From Candidatus Woesearchaeota archaeon (GTDB taxonomy: Archaea; Nanobdellota; Nanobdellia; Woesearchaeales; JABIAG01): a stretch of 32,731 nucleotides of DNA. Position numbers and translations under genes: made by a program. This document shows positions 1 to 7,445 of the stretch, piece after piece; within the stretch, counting starts at the first letter, position 1, and each line of letters starts with the position of its first letter. Where the stretch lies: the NCBI GenBank assembly GCA_019323235.1, contig JAHWHN010000014.1, positions 1 through 32,731 of the forward strand, in the 5' to 3' direction. The notes under the pieces were generated by a model. It did not search any database and had not been told where the DNA came from. It saw only the letters and a list, made by a program, of their open reading frames with translations.

Positions 1-269
1 AAAATATCAACTGTTTTTAAAATCTCTTCCAACTCACCAACAGTTAAAAATAATTCATTTAAAGGTAAATCCTCGGTCAAAATATCAAGTCTCCCCATAT
101 CATTAAAGTTAATATAATCTATTCTTACAACCTCATTAGGAAGCAATTCATGACCACGAACAAGAATGGGAACTTTAACTCCCTCCATATTAACAATGAA
201 ATTAATATTTTTCAAATAAGAAATAACATAATTATCCAAAACACTTGGGGCATCATTAGAGACATACAT
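1..269 (-). CDS. Hypothetical protein, C-terminus beyond window
   Basis: An open frame runs from ATG at 269 to the window edge without a stop (89 codons seen), beginning MYVSNDAPSVLDNYVISYLK. A TATA-like TTTATAAA at about 291-299 (read on the minus strand) lies about 27 nt upstream of the ATG, the spacing of leaderless archaeal mRNAs, which supports this start. The visible part looks like a small mixed alpha/beta acidic protein; I do not recognise a family. A perfect 14-bp palindrome covers the start codon. Confidence is moderate because the gene is partial. Confidence 0.55.
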   Translation of the reverse strand, partial: MYVSNDAPSVLDNYVISYLKNINFIVNMEGVKVPILVRGHELLPNEVVRIDYINFNDMGRLDILTEDLPLNELFLTVGELEEILKTVDI

Positions 270-279
270 TAATTAATGT
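266..279. promoter_or_regulatory. 14-bp perfect palindrome over a start codon
   Basis: ACATTAATTAATGT is a perfect inverted repeat that includes the ATG (269-267) of the minus-strand ORF and sits at its predicted transcription start. This would suit an autoregulatory operator, but in such AT-rich DNA chance is also plausible. Confidence 0.25.
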
Positions 280-314
280 GATATCAATAGATTTATAAAG
301 ATTTTTGCTTGAAT

Positions 315-758
315 TTAAGAATTATTTTTAACTAATAAAAATCTAGATATCAAATCTACTTTTTCTTTTCTTCCTATACTTTCGTAAAAAAACTTTGCAT
401 ATTTTAAAGGTAAAATTGGTATTCTCAAATTATTCCAATTGAAAAATTCAGTTTTATCAAACATATTAAGTTCTCTATCCCCATAATAGTTAATTTCAAC
501 CTCAAAACCATTTATATCTAAAACTAAAGAATGACCTTTTATTTTTTCACTAAAGAAATCTTTAACAATATAATCTTTCAAAACCCTTCTGAATATTTCA
601 ATACCTTCCTCATTAGTCGTTATATCTAAATCCCTAATAGAAACATCCACGCCTTGAATTTTAAGGTTAGCACTTCCTTCCAATCTCCAAGTAAATTCTT
701 TATGTTCAAGATATTTCAAAATTATTTCTAAGACTTTTTTAACATCTTCTTCATTCAT
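315..758 (-). CDS. Nucleotidyltransferase-fold protein
   Basis: 147 aa. The segment GSANLKIQGVDVSIRDLDI (G28-S29 and D43-x-D45) matches the GS...D-x-D signature of the DNA polymerase beta/minimal nucleotidyltransferase superfamily, and a later acidic stretch (FEVEINYYGD) could supply the third carboxylate. Length fits stand-alone archaeal NTase-like proteins of unknown substrate. Its ATG overlaps the TGA of the upstream radical SAM gene by 4 nt (ATGA), so the two are probably translated together. No toxin-antitoxin partner of HEPN type is adjacent. The fold is fairly sure; substrate and role are unknown. Confidence 0.65.
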   Translation of the reverse strand: MNEEDVKKVLEIILKYLEHKEFTWRLEGSANLKIQGVDVSIRDLDITTNEEGIEIFRRVLKDYIVKDFFSEKIKGHSLVLDINGFEVEINYYGDRELNMFDKTEFFNWNNLRIPILPLKYAKFFYESIGRKEKVDLISRFLLVKNNS

Positions 759-1840
759 AAGAAATCAATCTCCAATTCAAATTGATCAGAAGTTGCATAC
801 TCTTGAACAATAGCAGGAGTTAAACCTTTATCTTTTAACAAATCAACATTTTTTTCAACTAATTTGATAGATGTTAATAACCTTTTTTTCTTTTCATCTA
901 TTTCTGTTTTGAAATTTAAACTATTCTTTAAATCTTCAAGTTCTTTTAAAGAAATCTTCTTAATTTTTTCTTTATAATTAAATTCTGGCTTTATTATATA
1001 AATGGCTCCTCTTGCGAAGATACCATCATCTAAATCAACATCATACCATTTCTTAATATTTTTCAATCTTAACTTCATTCTATTCTGAAGCTGAACAGAA
1101 TCTTTTAATTTTGCAGTACATAAATGACATCTTATTTTATTTTGTTTACACAAATCCAATAGTTTTAATCCTAATTCAAGACTTCCTTTTATCGCATAAC
1201 TCAATTCATCCTTAACGTGTAAATTTCTTCCTTCATAACAAACATTGTCAGAATATTCTAATTCATTAAAGTTAATAAAATCAACATAGTCTTTTACATG
1301 CAATATTAATTCTTTAGTTATTTTCTCGAAACCAGGTATTAATGGAATTTCCATACCTACATCCCATTTGAATTTTTTAAATAATTTTACTCTATCCCAA
1401 AACTGTTTATTTTCTAAATCGGGATGAAATCTAATCTCATCTAAACCAGCAGTATATAGTTTCTCCAAAACCTTCTCATTAACCAAAATTAAAGAAGTAT
1501 ACAAATGTGTATGAAATTTCTTTCCAAATTCTTTTTTTAATCTTGAAATAAAATCACAAGTTCTATCTAACCTAGCTAAAGGATCTCCCCCAGTTATTCC
1601 AACACCCTTAGAACTACATAATTTAATTTCTTCTATTATTTTAGAAAAATCATCAGTTTTTAATTCATTTATAAAAATAACATCCTTATCTTTCTTTTCT
1701 TCAGAGATTGGACAGTAAAAACAATGCCTTGGACAAATTCCAGTGGAGAATAAAACAGACTTTCTGCCTTTAACGCATAATTTACAGCCCTTACTTAATT
1801 TGCCAACATTATAAGAGTGAAATTTATTACTTTTGACCAT
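755..1840 (-). CDS. Radical SAM protein, COG2108-like (PFL-activase related)
   Basis: 361 aa. The radical SAM cluster motif is C36-PRH-C40-FY-C43 (CX3CX2C), preceded by another pair C19-KL-C22. The sequence LCVKGRKSVLFSTGICPRHC resembles archaeal proteins of COG2108, described only as related to pyruvate formate-lyase activating enzymes. A glycine-rich SAM-binding element (GITGGDPL) follows, and a further pair CHLC lies near residue 240, so a second metal site is possible. It forms a two-gene unit with the downstream nucleotidyltransferase-like gene (4-nt overlap). The enzyme reaction is not known; family assignment is by recalled motif, not alignment. Confidence 0.8.
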   Translation of the reverse strand: MVKSNKFHSYNVGKLSKGCKLCVKGRKSVLFSTGICPRHCFYCPISEEKKDKDVIFINELKTDDFSKIIEEIKLCSSKGVGITGGDPLARLDRTCDFISRLKKEFGKKFHTHLYTSLILVNEKVLEKLYTAGLDEIRFHPDLENKQFWDRVKLFKKFKWDVGMEIPLIPGFEKITKELILHVKDYVDFINFNELEYSDNVCYEGRNLHVKDELSYAIKGSLELGLKLLDLCKQNKIRCHLCTAKLKDSVQLQNRMKLRLKNIKKWYDVDLDDGIFARGAIYIIKPEFNYKEKIKKISLKELEDLKNSLNFKTEIDEKKKRLLTSIKLVEKNVDLLKDKGLTPAIVQEYATSDQFELEIDFL

Positions 1841-1880
1841 TTAACTAAAAAATAAAAATTAGATTATAAATGTTATGAAT

Positions 1881-1893
1881 ACCTTTATAAAAA
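1881..1893 (+). promoter_or_regulatory. BRE/TATA promoter of the 1914 gene
   Basis: ACCTTTATAAAAA; the TATA centre is about 26 nt upstream of the ATG at 1914, implying a leaderless transcript. Similar CCTTTATAAA boxes recur at 17541 and, in weaker form, at 8297 and 19466. Confidence 0.5.
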
Positions 1894-1913
1894 TAATATA
1901 ATTTCTAAAAAAC

Positions 1914-2210
1914 ATGTCAAAAGAAGAATTAAGCTTATGCTCAATAATCAGTATAGAAGATGTGAAAAGAATGCAAATAAATCTTGAGAATTATATTCTA
2001 ACCAGAGAAATTAAAACCCCACTTATGACAGGACTTACTGGAAGAGGTGTTAATTTTAAATTACAAAAATATATCCAGAGAGAAGCAGATAAAAATAATG
2101 CTGATCTTGCTATTGTTAAATCACAAATTGACATATATGAATTATTATTCATAAATAGATCTTATCAAGTATCATTATATAAATTAAATAATCAATCTAA
2201 CCAACCATAA
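1914..2210 (+). CDS. Hypothetical protein, 98 aa
   Basis: 98 aa, no family recognised. It begins MSKEELSLCSIISIEDVKRM and has no signal peptide or membrane segment. The well-placed TATA box 26 nt upstream supports expression. It is convergent with sufC and the last 19 nt overlap the 3' end of sufC on the other strand. The pattern (DLAIVKSQIDIYELLFINRSYQVSLYKL) suggests an alpha/beta domain only. Confidence 0.55.
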   Translation: MSKEELSLCSIISIEDVKRMQINLENYILTREIKTPLMTGLTGRGVNFKLQKYIQREADKNNADLAIVKSQIDIYELLFINRSYQVSLYKLNNQSNQP

Positions 2211-2914
2211 CCTTCTTCTTCTAATCTATTTATAATTTCATCACCACCACTCATTGAAATTTTACCATTTTTTAAGATTAATACTTCATCTGGTTTCACT
2301 AATTCCAACATTTTCTTATAGTGCGTAATTACAATAATAATCTTATCCGGACTTTTAAAAGAATTTACTGAATTTGCAACAATCTTTATTGCATCTATAT
2401 CTAAACCAGAATCAGTCTCATCTAAAATAATCACTTCAGGATTTAATAATAACATCTGAAGCATTTCACACTTCTTCTTTTCCCCGCCAGACAGACCAAC
2501 ATTCAGTTGTCTTTTAACAAAATCTTCTTCCAAACCTAACTTTGATAAAGCATCTTTTAATTTATCATCAAAATCTGGTACTGAAATTGGTTTTTCTCTT
2601 CTTGCATTAACTATTGATCTTAAGTAAGAGGATATTTTTAATCCCTCAATCACTTCTGGGTACTGGAATGATAAAAATAGACCTTCTTTTGATCTATCTT
2701 CAGGTTTTAAGTCTAGTAAATTTTTACCATTTAAAATAACACTTCCTTTAACATCAAATTTTGGATTGCCCATTAAACTATTTGCAAAAGTACTTTTACC
2801 TGAACCATTTTGACCCATTATGGCATAAACTTTACCTTTCTCGAATTTATATGAAAACCCCTCTAATATTTTTTTGCCTTCTATTTCTGAATTTAAATCT
2901 TTAATTTCTAACAT
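2192..2914 (-). CDS. sufC: Fe-S cluster assembly ATPase SufC
   Basis: 240 aa, normal SufC length. ABC ATPase landmarks: Walker A GQNGSGKST (residues 34-42), Q-loop region FLSFQYPEVIEG, the signature LSGGEKKKCEM, Walker B with VIILDETDSGLDID, and the switch histidine in VITHYKKML. These are typical of SufC, which drives the SufB-SufD scaffold. It is the last gene of the operon and its start overlaps the sufU end by 7 nt. The stop is TGA, showing that TGA is used as a genuine stop in this operon. Confidence 0.95.
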   Translation of the reverse strand: MLEIKDLNSEIEGKKILEGFSYKFEKGKVYAIMGQNGSGKSTFANSLMGNPKFDVKGSVILNGKNLLDLKPEDRSKEGLFLSFQYPEVIEGLKISSYLRSIVNARREKPISVPDFDDKLKDALSKLGLEEDFVKRQLNVGLSGGEKKKCEMLQMLLLNPEVIILDETDSGLDIDAIKIVANSVNSFKSPDKIIIVITHYKKMLELVKPDEVLILKNGKISMSGGDEIINRLEEEGYGWLD

Positions 2915-3288
2915 TTTTCCTCCTCGTTATTTAACATTTCGTGTAAAGTATCCCAAACAAGTATTGCGCATTTAATTCTTGTTGGAGATATATCAATATG
3001 TAATTCATCAATTGTATCTTGAGAGGTTATTTTTTTAACCTTATTAACTTGCATCCCTATTATTTTATTTGTTAGTAGAGACGAAGAGGCCATATGAATA
3101 GCACACCCACTCCCTTCAAACTTAGCATCTTTAACTATTCCATTATCTACAAATAATTGCAAAGTTATTTTATCTCCACAACTAATGTTATGACCAGACT
3201 TAACATAGTTAGCATTCTTCAAAATCCCAAAGTTCAATGGATTTGAATATAATTCAACAATATAATCTTTATACATGTCTGAATTCAT
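2908..3288 (-). CDS. sufU: SufU/IscU-type scaffold or sulfur-transfer protein
   Basis: 126 aa. The conserved metal/persulfide residues are all visible: C37-G-D39, C62 in GSGCAIHMASSS, and C107 in KCAILVWDTL. The S-x-S-SLL segment and placement directly after sufS match SufU, which accepts sulfur from SufS (zinc-bound) or acts as an IscU-like scaffold. ATG overlaps the sufS TGA by 4 nt. A SufU versus IscU distinction cannot be made with certainty by eye; operon context favours SufU. Confidence 0.9.
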   Translation of the reverse strand: MNSDMYKDYIVELYSNPLNFGILKNANYVKSGHNISCGDKITLQLFVDNGIVKDAKFEGSGCAIHMASSSLLTNKIIGMQVNKVKKITSQDTIDELHIDISPTRIKCAILVWDTLHEMLNNEEEKC

Positions 3289-4478
3289 TTGAAAACCCTC
3301 TTTGCTTTCTTTAATTGTTTAATTAAAATATTAATATCTTCCTCATTATTATAAATCCAAAAACTAATTCTAACGGTTGCATCTAACTTTAATTTATGAT
3401 GTAATAATTGAGAACAATGATGTCCAGCCCTCACACAAACCTTACCATCATTCAAGAAACTAGCAACATCATGAGGATGAATTCTGTTTATTGTGAAAGA
3501 AATAATGCTTGTTGGTTCTTTTGATGTGAATAGATTAATACCTTCAATTTTTTGAAGTTCTTTTATTGTGTAATTATATAATTTTTCTTCATGCTTTCTT
3601 ATTGAATCAAAACCAATCCTTTTAATGTATTTTAAAGCTCTTGCGAAACCAATAACTCCTGATACATTTTGAGTACCAGCCTCGAATTTATAAGGAATAT
3701 TTCTATATGTTGAACTATCATAATTAACTTCATCAACCATTCCTCCACCAACTCTTAATGAAGGAATTAATTTTTGAATTTCTTCTTTTATATATAACAT
3801 ACCAATACCAAAAGGTCCTAGTGCTTTATGAGCAGAACATACAAAAAAATCACAACCGATTTTATTTAAATCTATATTTCTATGTAAAACAGATTGGGCA
3901 CCATCTATTAAAGACAAAGTACCCTTCTTTTTTGCTAATTTACATAATTTAACAACATCATTCTCAACCCCAGTTACGTTAGAAATATGAGTAAAGGAAA
4001 CTAAAGCTGTTTTCTCATTAATTAATTCTTTTGCAACATCATAATCTAAAGTTAAATCATCTTTGACTGGTATAAATTTTAATTTAAAACCCTCATTTTT
4101 TAATTTTTGCCAAGGTAATAAATTAGAGTTATGTTCCATTTCCGTTAAAACAATTTCATTTTTGGATGATTTTTGATTAATTAATATATCTTTCAAAACA
4201 GAAGAGATTAAATTAATACCATCAGTAGTTCCAGATGTAAAAATTATTTCATTTGCTAATACTCTAAAGTGAGAAGCAATATAACTTCTTGCATTTTCAA
4301 ATTTAGTTGTGGCATAATATCCCAAATCATAATTTGATCGATGAACATTTGAATTGTATTTTTTATAAAAACTAACAATTTCTTCAATAACACAATCTGG
4401 TTTTTGAGAAGTTGATGCATTATCTAAATAATGAACTTTTTTCAATATTTCAAAATCATTTTTAACATCAAATTTCAT
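3285..4478 (-). CDS. sufS: Cysteine desulfurase SufS
   Basis: 397 aa, class V aminotransferase fold. N-terminal HYLDNASTSQKP is the typical SufS opening; the PLP lysine is in CSAHKALGPFGIG; the catalytic cysteine is C355 in RAGHHCSQLLHH (the RxGHHC motif of group II desulfurases). It mobilises sulfur from L-cysteine for SufU/SufBCD. Its start overlaps sufD by 11 nt and its stop overlaps sufU by 4 nt, so it is translationally coupled at both ends. Confidence 0.95.
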   Translation of the reverse strand: MKFDVKNDFEILKKVHYLDNASTSQKPDCVIEEIVSFYKKYNSNVHRSNYDLGYYATTKFENARSYIASHFRVLANEIIFTSGTTDGINLISSVLKDILINQKSSKNEIVLTEMEHNSNLLPWQKLKNEGFKLKFIPVKDDLTLDYDVAKELINEKTALVSFTHISNVTGVENDVVKLCKLAKKKGTLSLIDGAQSVLHRNIDLNKIGCDFFVCSAHKALGPFGIGMLYIKEEIQKLIPSLRVGGGMVDEVNYDSSTYRNIPYKFEAGTQNVSGVIGFARALKYIKRIGFDSIRKHEEKLYNYTIKELQKIEGINLFTSKEPTSIISFTINRIHPHDVASFLNDGKVCVRAGHHCSQLLHHKLKLDATVRISFWIYNNEEDINILIKQLKKAKRVFK

Positions 4479-5550
4479 GTTTACCCTCCATAAAATTTAA
4501 ACTGATTTTTCCAAGAACATCTTCTCTAATTGATTCTGGTAAAGAATTAATTTCATTTCTAATGAATGAATCAACAATTAAGTTTTTAGAATCCTCTTTG
4601 CTCAAACCTCTTGATTGTAAATAAAATAATTTATCTTCATCAACTAATTCAATAGTTGCTCTATGTGAACAAGAAATGTTTGGATTGTTTATTTCTAAAA
4701 AAGGCATCATGTCAGATTCACAATTTTCAGACAAATTAAGAAAGTCTATGGATTCATATGCAGAACCTTCTTTAGCATCTTTTGATATATTTATATTTGA
4801 TCTAGAAATTATTTTTGCTGAATCGTCACAAATACCTTTGATTTTGACATCAGAATTATTATTTTTATTTTCTTGGTTGATTTTAATATCTAAAAATTTT
4901 TGAGATACTTCTTTTGATAAAATTAAAGAAGAAATTTTAACATTTGAAGAATTTTGAAAGCATTTTATTTTTGAATAATTAAAACCAGAACCCATAAAAA
5001 CTCTTTTTATGTCCAAAATTGAATTTTTATTTACTTTAAATGTATTATAACTAAATGAATTTGAATTTGAATTAACATCATCAACAAAAATTAATTTAAC
5101 ATTAGCTCCTTCATTAACTAAAACTCTCAATGTATCTTGAAAATATTTACTTACTCCAGATTTTTTAATAATTATCTCACCAGAATAATTATTTTTACAA
5201 TTAATAATAATTATTTCACTATTTGCTTTTAATGAATCCTCTGAGAATAAATCTAATTTTAAGTTATCATTACCTTCTAATTCAAAATAATTTAAATTTC
5301 CAAAAGACAATCCTTCAATATAAGAATTTGATATTTCATCATTCCAAGTATTGTCTAAGAATTTTGAATCTATTTTGTCTAGATTTTTTTGGGTTTTTTT
5401 ACCTTCTGAAATTTTAATAATTGAATTTCCTTCAAAATCCAAATTAGATAGGTTTGGTAGTTTTAAAGTGGAACCAATTCCAATTTTACTCTGAATTTCT
5501 TTTGAATCTTTTTTCAATAATTCTATGTTATCTTTTAATTTAGAAATCAT
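4468..5550 (-). CDS. sufD: Fe-S cluster scaffold subunit SufD
   Basis: 360 aa. A weakly conserved N-terminal part and a beta-helix core lead to the characteristic C-terminal SufB/SufD block, CSHRATIELVDEDKLFYLQS, followed by a helical tail (SKEDSKNLIVDSFI). It partners SufB and SufC in the SufBC2D scaffold. The region around 200-280 is rich in Asn/Ser/Lys, in keeping with low GC. Overlaps sufB by 4 nt and sufS by 11 nt. Distinguished from SufB by lower conservation and order in the operon. Confidence 0.9.
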   Translation of the reverse strand: MISKLKDNIELLKKDSKEIQSKIGIGSTLKLPNLSNLDFEGNSIIKISEGKKTQKNLDKIDSKFLDNTWNDEISNSYIEGLSFGNLNYFELEGNDNLKLDLFSEDSLKANSEIIIINCKNNYSGEIIIKKSGVSKYFQDTLRVLVNEGANVKLIFVDDVNSNSNSFSYNTFKVNKNSILDIKRVFMGSGFNYSKIKCFQNSSNVKISSLILSKEVSQKFLDIKINQENKNNNSDVKIKGICDDSAKIISRSNINISKDAKEGSAYESIDFLNLSENCESDMMPFLEINNPNISCSHRATIELVDEDKLFYLQSRGLSKEDSKNLIVDSFIRNEINSLPESIREDVLGKISLNFMEGKHEI

Positions 5551-6176
5551 CCCAGACTACCCTCCATTTCTAATTTAATCAATCTGTTTAATTCAACTGC
5601 ATATTCCAAAGGTAATTCTTTTACAATTGGTTCTATAAATCCGGAAACAACTAATTGTGTTGCTTCCTCTTCACTCAAACCTCTTGATTTTAAATAAAAT
5701 AATTTTTCTTCACTAATCTTACCAACTTTAGCTTCATGAACAACCTGACTCATATTACCTTTAATATCCATATAAGGATAAGTGTTTGAAGTTCCCTCTC
5801 CAAACATTAAAGTATCACAATTTACAGAACATTTTGCACCTTTAGCTTCTTTTGATACAGATAATAAACCTCTATATGCAGTAATGCCTCCATCTTTAGA
5901 AAGAGACTTAGCTACAATTGTTGAAGAAGTATTTTTCCCAATATGATGAACTTTACACCCAGTATCTTGCCATTGTCCAGGACCAGCAAAAGCCACCCCC
6001 AAATAATGTGATTGAGAATTATTACCAATTAAAACAGATGTCGGATATAACATAGTTCTATCACTACCTAAATTTCCATTTACCCATTCCATTACAGAAT
6101 TTTCATGAACTAATGCTCGTTTTGTATTCAAATTAAAAGTATTTTTACTCCAATTTTCAATGCTAGAATATCTCAT
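5547..6176 (-). CDS. sufB: SufB, C-terminal part after in-frame TGA
   Basis: 209 aa from the first ATG after the TGA, but the reading frame is continuous with the N-terminal part, and the codons between (HAGCVEIHVHKNAR) also match SufB. The segment holds the SufB core: YSSIENWSKNTFNLNTKRA, the GPGQWQDTG region, CSVNCDTLMFG, and the C-terminal block EKLFYLKSRGLSEEEATQLV. No Shine-Dalgarno-like sequence precedes the ATG at 6176, so independent translation is doubtful. If the TGA were a sense codon the whole protein would be 459 aa, the normal SufB length. No other stop or frameshift is present. Confidence 0.85.
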   Translation of the reverse strand: MRYSSIENWSKNTFNLNTKRALVHENSVMEWVNGNLGSDRTMLYPTSVLIGNNSQSHYLGVAFAGPGQWQDTGCKVHHIGKNTSSTIVAKSLSKDGGITAYRGLLSVSKEAKGAKCSVNCDTLMFGEGTSNTYPYMDIKGNMSQVVHEAKVGKISEEKLFYLKSRGLSEEEATQLVVSGFIEPIVKELPLEYAVELNRLIKLEMEGSLG

Positions 6177-6218
6177 TCTTGCATTTTTATGAACATGTAT
6201 TTCTACACAACCAGCATG

Positions 6219-6221
6219 TCA
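6219..6221 (-). other. In-frame TGA inside sufB
   Basis: Codon 236 of an otherwise intact 459-codon sufB frame. A single T-to-G change from TTA (Leu) would produce it. Neighbouring suf genes use TGA as a true stop (sufC, sufS, sufD, and the sufB end), so general reassignment of TGA is not supported. Confidence 0.8.
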
Positions 6222-6926
6222 AGAATTTGCATCATATCTTGGTGCTGCACATCCTTCAATATAATGACACTCAGCTCCTTCGTCGACAATAATTAAAGTA
6301 TGTTCAAATTGTCCACCTTTTTCAGCATTCATTCTGAAATAAGCTTGTAAAGGAATTTCTAATTTAACTCCTTTTGGGACATAAATAAAAGTTCCACCAC
6401 TCCAAACAGCAGCATGTAAAGCTGCAAATTTATGTAAATAAGGACTTACACAAGTAGTCATAAAATATTTCTTAAATAATTCTGGATGTGTTTTTAATGC
6501 TTCATCACAATCTAAGAAAACTACTCCTTTGTCTGCCCATTTTTTCTTTAAATTATGATAAACTACTTCCGATTCATATTGAGCCCCTACACCCGCTAAA
6601 GCTTTCCTCTCAGCTTTAGGAATTCCTAACTTTTCATAAGTATCTCTTATCTCATCTGGTACTTCTTCCCAAGATGTTTGATTTTTTTTAGCATTTGGAG
6701 ACATGAAATAATACAAATCTTCTAAATTTAACTTATCCAAACTTGGACCCCAGTCTGGCATTTTCATAGAATTAAATATCTTTAAAGCCTCTAATCTTTT
6801 ATTTAACATCCATTCTGGTTCATTCTTATGTTTAGAGATTAATCTAACAATTTCTTCGCTTAAACCCAATTCGGATTTAAACTTCAAATCTTCCTTATTT
6901 TTGTTGTCATAAATCTCTCTATTCAT
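6219..6926 (-). CDS. sufB: SufB, N-terminal part ending at in-frame TGA
   Basis: 235 aa. It carries the typical SufB N-region: [59 protein letters not shown] and the start of the core at [15 protein letters not shown], where TGA replaces a position that is Leu in the SufB proteins I recall (NSLHAG). Start: the frame is open to a GTG at 6941, but ATG at 6926, preceded by GGTGG about 8-10 nt upstream, gives the usual N-terminus. It is the first gene of the suf operon, with a predicted leader of about 34 nt that contains half of the palindromic operator candidate. Confidence 0.85.
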   Translation of the reverse strand: MNREIYDNKNKEDLKFKSELGLSEEIVRLISKHKNEPEWMLNKRLEALKIFNSMKMPDWGPSLDKLNLEDLYYFMSPNAKKNQTSWEEVPDEIRDTYEKLGIPKAERKALAGVGAQYESEVVYHNLKKKWADKGVVFLDCDEALKTHPELFKKYFMTTCVSPYLHKFAALHAAVWSGGTFIYVPKGVKLEIPLQAYFRMNAEKGGQFEHTLIIVDEGAECHYIEGCAAPRYDANS

Positions 6927-6952
6927 TTTCAAAACCACCACATTATAAAAAA

Positions 6953-6968
6953 CTTAACAATTGTTAAG
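6953..6968. promoter_or_regulatory. 16-bp palindromic operator candidate, suf/regulator intergene
   Basis: CTTAACAATTGTTAAG is a perfect inverted repeat in the divergent promoter region. Measured from the minus-strand TATA (6981-6990), the suf transcription start would fall near 6960, inside the palindrome, so a protein bound here would block suf transcription. The adjacent HTH gene is the natural candidate binder. A partial half-site (TTGTTAG) occurs at about 7034, close to the regulator start. Confidence 0.55.
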
Positions 6969-6980
6969 ATTTTCAAAATC

Positions 6981-6990
6981 ATTTATAAAT
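6981..6990 (-). promoter_or_regulatory. TATA box of suf operon
   Basis: ATTTATAAAT, near-symmetric, about 25 nt upstream of the palindrome centre and 60 nt upstream of the sufB ATG on the minus strand. The alternative box TTATAA at 6943-6948 would place the start inside the gene and is less likely. Confidence 0.45.
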
Positions 6991-7011
6991 CTTATCCTAA
7001 AAAAAGGAAAA

Positions 7012-7025
7012 TTCTTATATATAAG
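7012..7025 (+). promoter_or_regulatory. TATA box of HTH regulator gene
   Basis: TTCTTATATATAAG, centred about 26 nt upstream of the ATG at 7045, implying a leaderless regulator mRNA. Confidence 0.45.
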
Positions 7026-7044
7026 TAAAGATTTGTTAGTATTT

Positions 7045-7419
7045 ATGACTAATTTACTTCCTCAGGATATGCAAGTAAGATATTTATTTCCTCTACTTAG
7101 AAAAGAGACTGCTAAACAATTACAAAAGAAAGGTTTAAAGCAAAAAGACATTTCTTCAATAATGGGATTAACTGAGGGTGCTGTTTCACAATACCTTAAA
7201 GATAAAAGAGGGACTGAATTAAAACTTTCAGAAGATGAAATAACTATAATTGAAAAGTCCATTAAAAAACTCATAGATAAAAAAATAGATTTCTCTGAAT
7301 GGCTATTTAATGTTTCTAAGAAAATTGGAGTGCCTTCACAACTTTGTAAAATTCATAGGTCTATTGAAAAAGTACCTGCTAAATGCAAATTATGTGAGAA
7401 ACTTTACACTAGAACATAA
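7045..7419 (+). CDS. HTH transcriptional regulator with Cys/His cluster, probable suf regulator
   Basis: 124 aa. A helix-turn-helix of XRE/COG2522 type occupies about residues 22-55 (GLKQKDISSIMGLTEGAVSQ). The C-terminus has C101-KI-H104 and C114-KL-C117, a possible iron-sulfur or zinc site. The frame is open upstream to 6961, but that extension would run through the promoter; ATG at 7045 sits 26 nt from a TATA box and begins MTNLLPQDMQVRYL. It is divergent from sufBDSUC, with a perfect palindrome between them. By analogy with Fe-S-sensing regulators of isc/suf operons I infer it senses cluster status; the DNA-binding fold is seen, the ligand is not. Confidence 0.75.
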   Translation: MTNLLPQDMQVRYLFPLLRKETAKQLQKKGLKQKDISSIMGLTEGAVSQYLKDKRGTELKLSEDEITIIEKSIKKLIDKKIDFSEWLFNVSKKIGVPSQLCKIHRSIEKVPAKCKLCEKLYTRT

Positions 7420-7445
7420 AAATTGTGATTATTACAAAAATACAA

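Noticed and set aside
6219..6221. Selenocysteine or general TGA reassignment
   Set aside because: The position is Leu in SufB homologs as I recall them, and neighbouring genes end with TGA in ATGA overlaps, so TGA works as a stop.
6961..7044. N-terminal extension of the HTH regulator from the ATG at 6961
   Set aside because: It would translate through the palindrome and promoter region; the ATG at 7045 has a correctly spaced TATA box and a sensible N-terminus.
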